Source: Burkholderiales bacterium (GTDB lineage: Bacteria > Pseudomonadota > Gammaproteobacteria > Burkholderiales > Burkholderiaceae_C). Taken from it: a stretch of DNA of 9,022 bases. The position numbers and the translations under genes are program-made. The number at the start of each line of letters is the position of its first letter. Position 1 is the stretch's first letter. Shown one piece after another: positions 6,024 to 9,022 of this stretch. The stretch lies in assembly GCA_947448105.1 (NCBI GenBank), contig CANFNE010000089.1, forward strand, positions 1 through 9,022, read 5' to 3'. Under the pieces are notes generated by a model. That model made no database searches. It was given only the letters and a program-made list of their open reading frames with translations, and was not told the DNA's origin.

Positions 6024-6136
6024 GGGGGCCTTGGGAGAGTTCAAAATGCCACAGGGGCTAACCCGCTAGTGTAAAACCTCGCAACTCCGCGCCAGGCATA
6101 TCCTTATGGCGCGCAAACATCTGCCATGATTGCCGC
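6024..6136. other. Divergent intergenic region between fpr and the thioredoxin-like gene
   Basis: 113 bases holding the starts of two divergent redox genes. TACACT on the - strand near 6070 and TAAAAC on the + strand at 6072-6077 are possible -10 elements, but neither has a fair -35 partner. I see no clear operator dyad. A 4-codon frame (ATG 6126 to TGA 6140) overlaps the thioredoxin-like start and is probably chance. Confidence 0.35.
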
Positions 6137-6511
6137 ATGACGAACGCCACTTCGCCCTCCCCGCCCCACCTCCTGGTCGCCTGCCTGTGCGCACAATGGT
6201 GCGGCACCTGCCGCGATTACCAACCGCTGTTCGACCAGTTGCAGACCGAGTTTTCGGCGGCACAGTTTGTCTGGATCGACATCGAGGACGAGGCCGACCT
6301 GGTGGACCCTGTGGAAGTGGACAACTTTCCCACCGTGCTGGTGGTGGCCGAGGGCCAAGCCCGCTTTTTTGGCACGCTCTTGCCGCACATCGACACCCTG
6401 CGCCGCATCCTGCAAACGCAGCTCAGCGCCGAGCGTGCCTCTAGCGTTGCCCCAGAAGCCCAGGCTTTGGCGCAGCGCTTGCTGCGGCACCTGGCAGCAA
6501 AGGCGCAATAA
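6137..6511 (+). CDS. Thioredoxin-family protein with WCGTC active site
   Basis: 124 residues, thioredoxin fold, no signal peptide, so probably cytoplasmic. The redox motif is AQWCGTC (Cys22 and Cys25), followed by a helix beginning RDYQPLFDQL; WIDIEDEADL (46-55) corresponds to the central strand region, and NFPTVLVV (63-70) carries the expected cis-Pro65. CGTC differs from the CGPC of classical thioredoxin; changes at these two middle positions shift redox potential in the family, so its job may differ from TrxA. A helical Ala/Leu/Gln-rich tail from about residue 100 extends the fold. The ATG at 6137 lacks a Shine-Dalgarno sequence. It is divergent from fpr, and its final 71 bases overlap the tlpA-like gene on the opposite strand. 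Thiol-disulfide exchange is inferred from the motif; the partner is unknown. Confidence 0.85.
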   Translation: MTNATSPSPPHLLVACLCAQWCGTCRDYQPLFDQLQTEFSAAQFVWIDIEDEADLVDPVEVDNFPTVLVVAEGQARFFGTLLPHIDTLRRILQTQLSAERASSVAPEAQALAQRLLRHLAAKAQ

Positions 6512-7025
6512 GCGGCGCGGCGACCTCGCCGCGCCAGTCCAAAGCGCCGCGCACCACGCTGTGCACTTTCCCGTCAACGCCAATCAAAACCGTGGACGGA
6601 AACACCCGGATGCCCCAGGCGCGGGCTAAGGCGCCTTCGGGGTCGCGCAGCGTGGGAATGTTCAGACCCGTGGCAGCCGCAAACTGGTTCACCGTTGCCT
6701 CAGACTCTTTGAAATTGACGGCCAGCACGCGCAGCTTGCCGTGTTGGCTTTGCGCCAGTTGCGTGAGCGAGGGCATTTCTTCGCGGCAGGGTTCGCACCA
6801 AGTTGCCCAGAAATTAATCACTAGCCCTTGGCCGCGCAGGTTTTTCAGGAGCAGCGGTTTTCCGTTTGCGTCCATGCCCGCTTGCAAGGGCGGCGCTTTG
6901 TTCGCGGGCCAAGGCTGCACCTCAAAACCGCTTTGCGCCCGCGCCGGGCCAGCCAGCAGCGCCAGCGCGGCGCCCAGGCCTGCGATCAGCAACCCACGCC
7001 GTGCCAGGGGCTGCCGCGTCAGCAC
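6441..7025 (-). CDS. TlpA/ResA-family exported thiol-disulfide oxidoreductase
   Basis: 194 residues. The N terminus (MLTRQPLARRGLLIAGLGAA, then LALLAGPARA) looks like a cleavable export signal ending at ARA before Gln31; the twin Arg9-Arg10 before GLLIAG raises a Tat option. The mature protein would be periplasmic. The core is AhpC/TSA-thioredoxin type: LLLKNLRGQGLVINFWATWCEPCREEMPSL with Cys77 and Cys80, AVNFKES (102-108), and VFPSTVLIG with cis-Pro143. Family members reduce apocytochrome c or other periplasmic disulfides; the substrate here is not shown, and no cytochrome maturation genes are in view. The start is GTG at 7025, three codons after the alaS stop and in the same frame, with no Shine-Dalgarno sequence, suggesting coupling to alaS translation. 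The last 71 bases overlap the small thioredoxin-like gene tail to tail. Confidence 0.88.
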   Translation of the reverse strand: MLTRQPLARRGLLIAGLGAALALLAGPARAQSGFEVQPWPANKAPPLQAGMDANGKPLLLKNLRGQGLVINFWATWCEPCREEMPSLTQLAQSQHGKLRVLAVNFKESEATVNQFAAATGLNIPTLRDPEGALARAWGIRVFPSTVLIGVDGKVHSVVRGALDWRGEVAAPLIAPLLPGAAASAAPKPGLLGQR

Positions 7026-7034
7026 CGGAGCGCT

Positions 7035-9022
7035 TTAGAGCTTGCCCGTAACCCAGGCCTGGGCGCTGGCCAGGGCCGCGTCCAGTTTGCCGGGTTCGGT
7101 GCCGCCGGCCATGGCCATGTCGGGCTTGCCGCCGCCCTTGCCGCCCACTTGCGCGGCCAGGAAGTTGACCAGCTCACCGGCCTTGACCTTGGCCGTGGTG
7201 TCAGATGTCACGCCCACGGCGATTTGCACCTTGTCGCCCTCGGCCACGCCGAGCACGATGACGGCGGTTTTGAGCTTGTCCTTGAGCTTGTCCATGGTGT
7301 CGCGCAGGGTTTTGACGTCGGCGCCGTCCAGGCGCGCGGCCAAAAACTTGACGCCACCCATGTCCACGGCTTGGGTGAGCAGCTCGTCGCCCTGGGCGGA
7401 TGCGAGCTTGCCTTTCAGGGCCGCGATTTCCTTCTCAAGCGCCTTGATGTGTTCCACCGTGCTGTGGATGCGGCTGCCCAGTTCGGCTACCGGAGTTTTA
7501 AGCGCGTGGGCGGCGCTGGCCACCGTGTCTTCGAGCTGCTGCAAATAGGCCAGCGCGTGCTCGCCGGTCACCGCTTCCATGCGGCGCACGCCAGAGGCCA
7601 CGCCGCTCTCGGCCACGACCTTGAACAGGCCAATGTCACCCGTGCGCGCCACGTGGGTTCCGCCGCAGAGTTCGCGGGTGGTGCCGATTTCGAGCACGCG
7701 CACGATCTCGCCGTATTTCTCGCCAAACAGCATTTGCGCGCCGGTGGTTTTGGCGGCTTCAATGTCCATCAGCTCGGCGTGGGTGGCGGCGTTGTGCAGG
7801 ATTTGGCCATTGACCAAAGCCTCGATCTGGCGGACTTGCGCGTCGGTGACCGGCGCGTTGTGGGCAAAGTCAAAGCGCGTGCGCTCGGGTGTGACCAGCG
7901 AGCCCTTTTGCTGCACATGGTCGCCCAGCACTTCGCGCAGGGCCTCGTGCATCAAGTGCGTGGCCGAATGGTTGCGCATGGACGCGGCGCGCAGGCCCGT
8001 GTTCACCTGCGCCTGCACCGTATCGCCCACCTTGAGGCTGCCGCTTGATACGCTGCCGTGGTGGCCAAACACATCGGCTTTGATCTTCTGCGTGTCGTCC
8101 ACCGCAAACACGGCTGCAGCGCCGCTGAGCATGCCTACATCGCCCACCTGGCCGCCGCTCTCGGCGTAAAACGGCGTCACGTCCAGCACCACCACGCCGC
8201 TTTGGCCGGATTGCAGCGCTTGCACTTGCGCGCCGTCGAAGTACAAGGCCTCAATTACTGCGGTTTGCGCGAGCTGGTCGTAGCCCACAAAGACGTTGCC
8301 CGCGCCGGTGTAGTCCAGCGCGCGGTCTTGTTTGAATTTGCCGGCGGCGCGGGCCTGGGTTTTTTGGCGGTCCATGGCGGCGTCGAAACCGGCGGCGTCC
8401 ACTTCGACATAACGCTCGCGGCAGACGTCGTTGGTCAGGTCCAACGGGAAGCCAAAAGTGTCGTGCAGCTTGAAGGCTACGTCACCGGGCAGTTGTTTGA
8501 CTCCGTCAGCCAGTGCCGTGTCCAGAATCTCCATTCCCGTAGCCAGCGTCTCAAAAAACCGCTCTTCCTCCACGCGCAGCACTTCAGTAATGCGCTTTTC
8601 TTCCGCCCGAATTTTGGGATACGCGTCGCCCATCAGGCGCACCACGTCGGCCACCAGTTTGTGGAAGAACGGTGTTTTTTGCCCCAGCTTGTAGCCGTGG
8701 CGGATGGCGCGGCGCACGATGCGGCGTTGCACGTAGCCCCGGCCTTCGTTGCTGGGCACCACGCCGTCGCTCACCAAAAAGGCGGTGGCGCGGATGTGGT
8801 CGGCGATCACGCGCAGGCTCTTGTTTTGCAGGTCCGCGCAACCCGTGGCGCGGGCGGCAGATGCGATCAGCTGCGCAAAAATGTCGATTTCGTAGTTGCT
8901 GTGCACGTGTTGCAGGATGGCGGCCAAGCGCTCCAGGCCCATGCCGGTGTCCACGCAGGGCGCGGGCAGTTTGACCAGGCTGCCGTCGGTTTGCATGTCG
9001 AACTGCATGAACACGTGGTTCC
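7035..9022 (-). CDS. alaS: Alanine--tRNA ligase AlaS, 5' part beyond the window
   Basis: 661 residues and the stop are present; with a typical length near 875, about 215 N-terminal residues, including most of the catalytic core with class II motif 1, lie past the right edge. The visible part opens in WNHVFMQF-type core sequence (NHVFMQFDMQTDGS), then VDTGMGLERLAAILQHVHSNY, the last part of the aminoacylation domain. The tRNA-recognition helical region follows. The editing domain has HSATH (His codons at 7970-7968 and 7958-7956) and CGGTH (Cys 7667-7665, His 7655-7653), the four zinc/editing residues, all intact. The coiled linker (about 7380-7540) and the glycine-rich C-Ala domain (GGKGGGKPDMAMAGG) complete it. 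The CGGTH Cys is 210 residues from the end, matching E. coli AlaS closely. The enzyme charges tRNA-Ala and clears Ser- and Gly-tRNA-Ala. Confidence 0.97.
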   Translation of the reverse strand, partial: NHVFMQFDMQTDGSLVKLPAPCVDTGMGLERLAAILQHVHSNYEIDIFAQLIASAARATGCADLQNKSLRVIADHIRATAFLVSDGVVPSNEGRGYVQRRIVRRAIRHGYKLGQKTPFFHKLVADVVRLMGDAYPKIRAEEKRITEVLRVEEERFFETLATGMEILDTALADGVKQLPGDVAFKLHDTFGFPLDLTNDVCRERYVEVDAAGFDAAMDRQKTQARAAGKFKQDRALDYTGAGNVFVGYDQLAQTAVIEALYFDGAQVQALQSGQSGVVVLDVTPFYAESGGQVGDVGMLSGAAAVFAVDDTQKIKADVFGHHGSVSSGSLKVGDTVQAQVNTGLRAASMRNHSATHLMHEALREVLGDHVQQKGSLVTPERTRFDFAHNAPVTDAQVRQIEALVNGQILHNAATHAELMDIEAAKTTGAQMLFGEKYGEIVRVLEIGTTRELCGGTHVARTGDIGLFKVVAESGVASGVRRMEAVTGEHALAYLQQLEDTVASAAHALKTPVAELGSRIHSTVEHIKALEKEIAALKGKLASAQGDELLTQAVDMGGVKFLAARLDGADVKTLRDTMDKLKDKLKTAVIVLGVAEGDKVQIAVGVTSDTTAKVKAGELVNFLAAQVGGKGGGKPDMAMAGGTEPGKLDAALASAQAWVTGKL

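Noticed and set aside
6126..6140. Four-codon leader peptide overlapping the thioredoxin-like start
   Set aside because: It is too short and has no ribosome binding site or attenuator structure. ATG followed by a nearby TGA is common by chance.
6828..8048. 406-codon open frame on the + strand
   Set aside because: It is antisense to the tlpA-like gene and alaS, both with intact motifs. Composition is low-complexity and no domain is recognisable.
1..9022. A previously undescribed multi-gene system, mobile element or defence island
   Set aside because: Every gene of length falls into a familiar housekeeping family, spacing is tight, and there are no transposase, integrase, repeat array or composition shifts that I can see.

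Overview
This is a GC-rich chromosomal housekeeping segment. Its protein sequences look most like Burkholderiales (Betaproteobacteria), probably Comamonadaceae. That placement rests on recalled resemblance of YjgA, Mog, CysE, SuhB and Fpr, not on a search. I see no mobile elements, CRISPR arrays, RNA genes or prophage genes, and base composition looks even throughout. No gap between genes exceeds about 115 bases.

Layout, left to right. A yjgA (darP) gene cut by the window edge overlaps mog on the + strand in an ATGA arrangement. Next comes a - strand pair, trmJ followed by cysE, with 4 bases between them. suhB runs divergently from trmJ on the + strand. A hemerythrin-domain gene on the - strand meets suhB tail to tail. 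Further - strand genes follow: a PfkB-family (adenosine kinase-like) sugar/nucleoside kinase, and upstream of it fpr (ferredoxin-NADP+ reductase). A small thioredoxin-fold gene on the + strand runs divergently from fpr. It collides with a TlpA-like exported thiol-disulfide protein on the - strand, which lies directly downstream of alaS. The 5' part of alaS continues past the right edge.

Functionally, the window mixes translation and RNA maturation (YjgA, TrmJ, AlaS, and SuhB, known in E. coli as a Nus-factor partner), sulfur and molybdenum cofactor metabolism (CysE, Mog), and redox or thiol chemistry (Fpr, cytoplasmic thioredoxin-like protein, exported TlpA-like protein, hemerythrin). The genes form several short transcription units rather than one operon.

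I did not find a new multi-gene system. The most interesting non-coding signal is the 94-base gap upstream of the hemerythrin gene. It holds an FNR/Anr-like dyad centred about 41.5 bases before a predicted transcription start, a strong ribosome binding site, and a hairpin that could end the kinase transcript and shares bases with the dyad. Other points worth checking are three tail-to-tail gene pairs with 0, 11 and 71 bases of abutment or overlap, and a kinase start codon set between two homopolymer runs with a short upstream reading frame.
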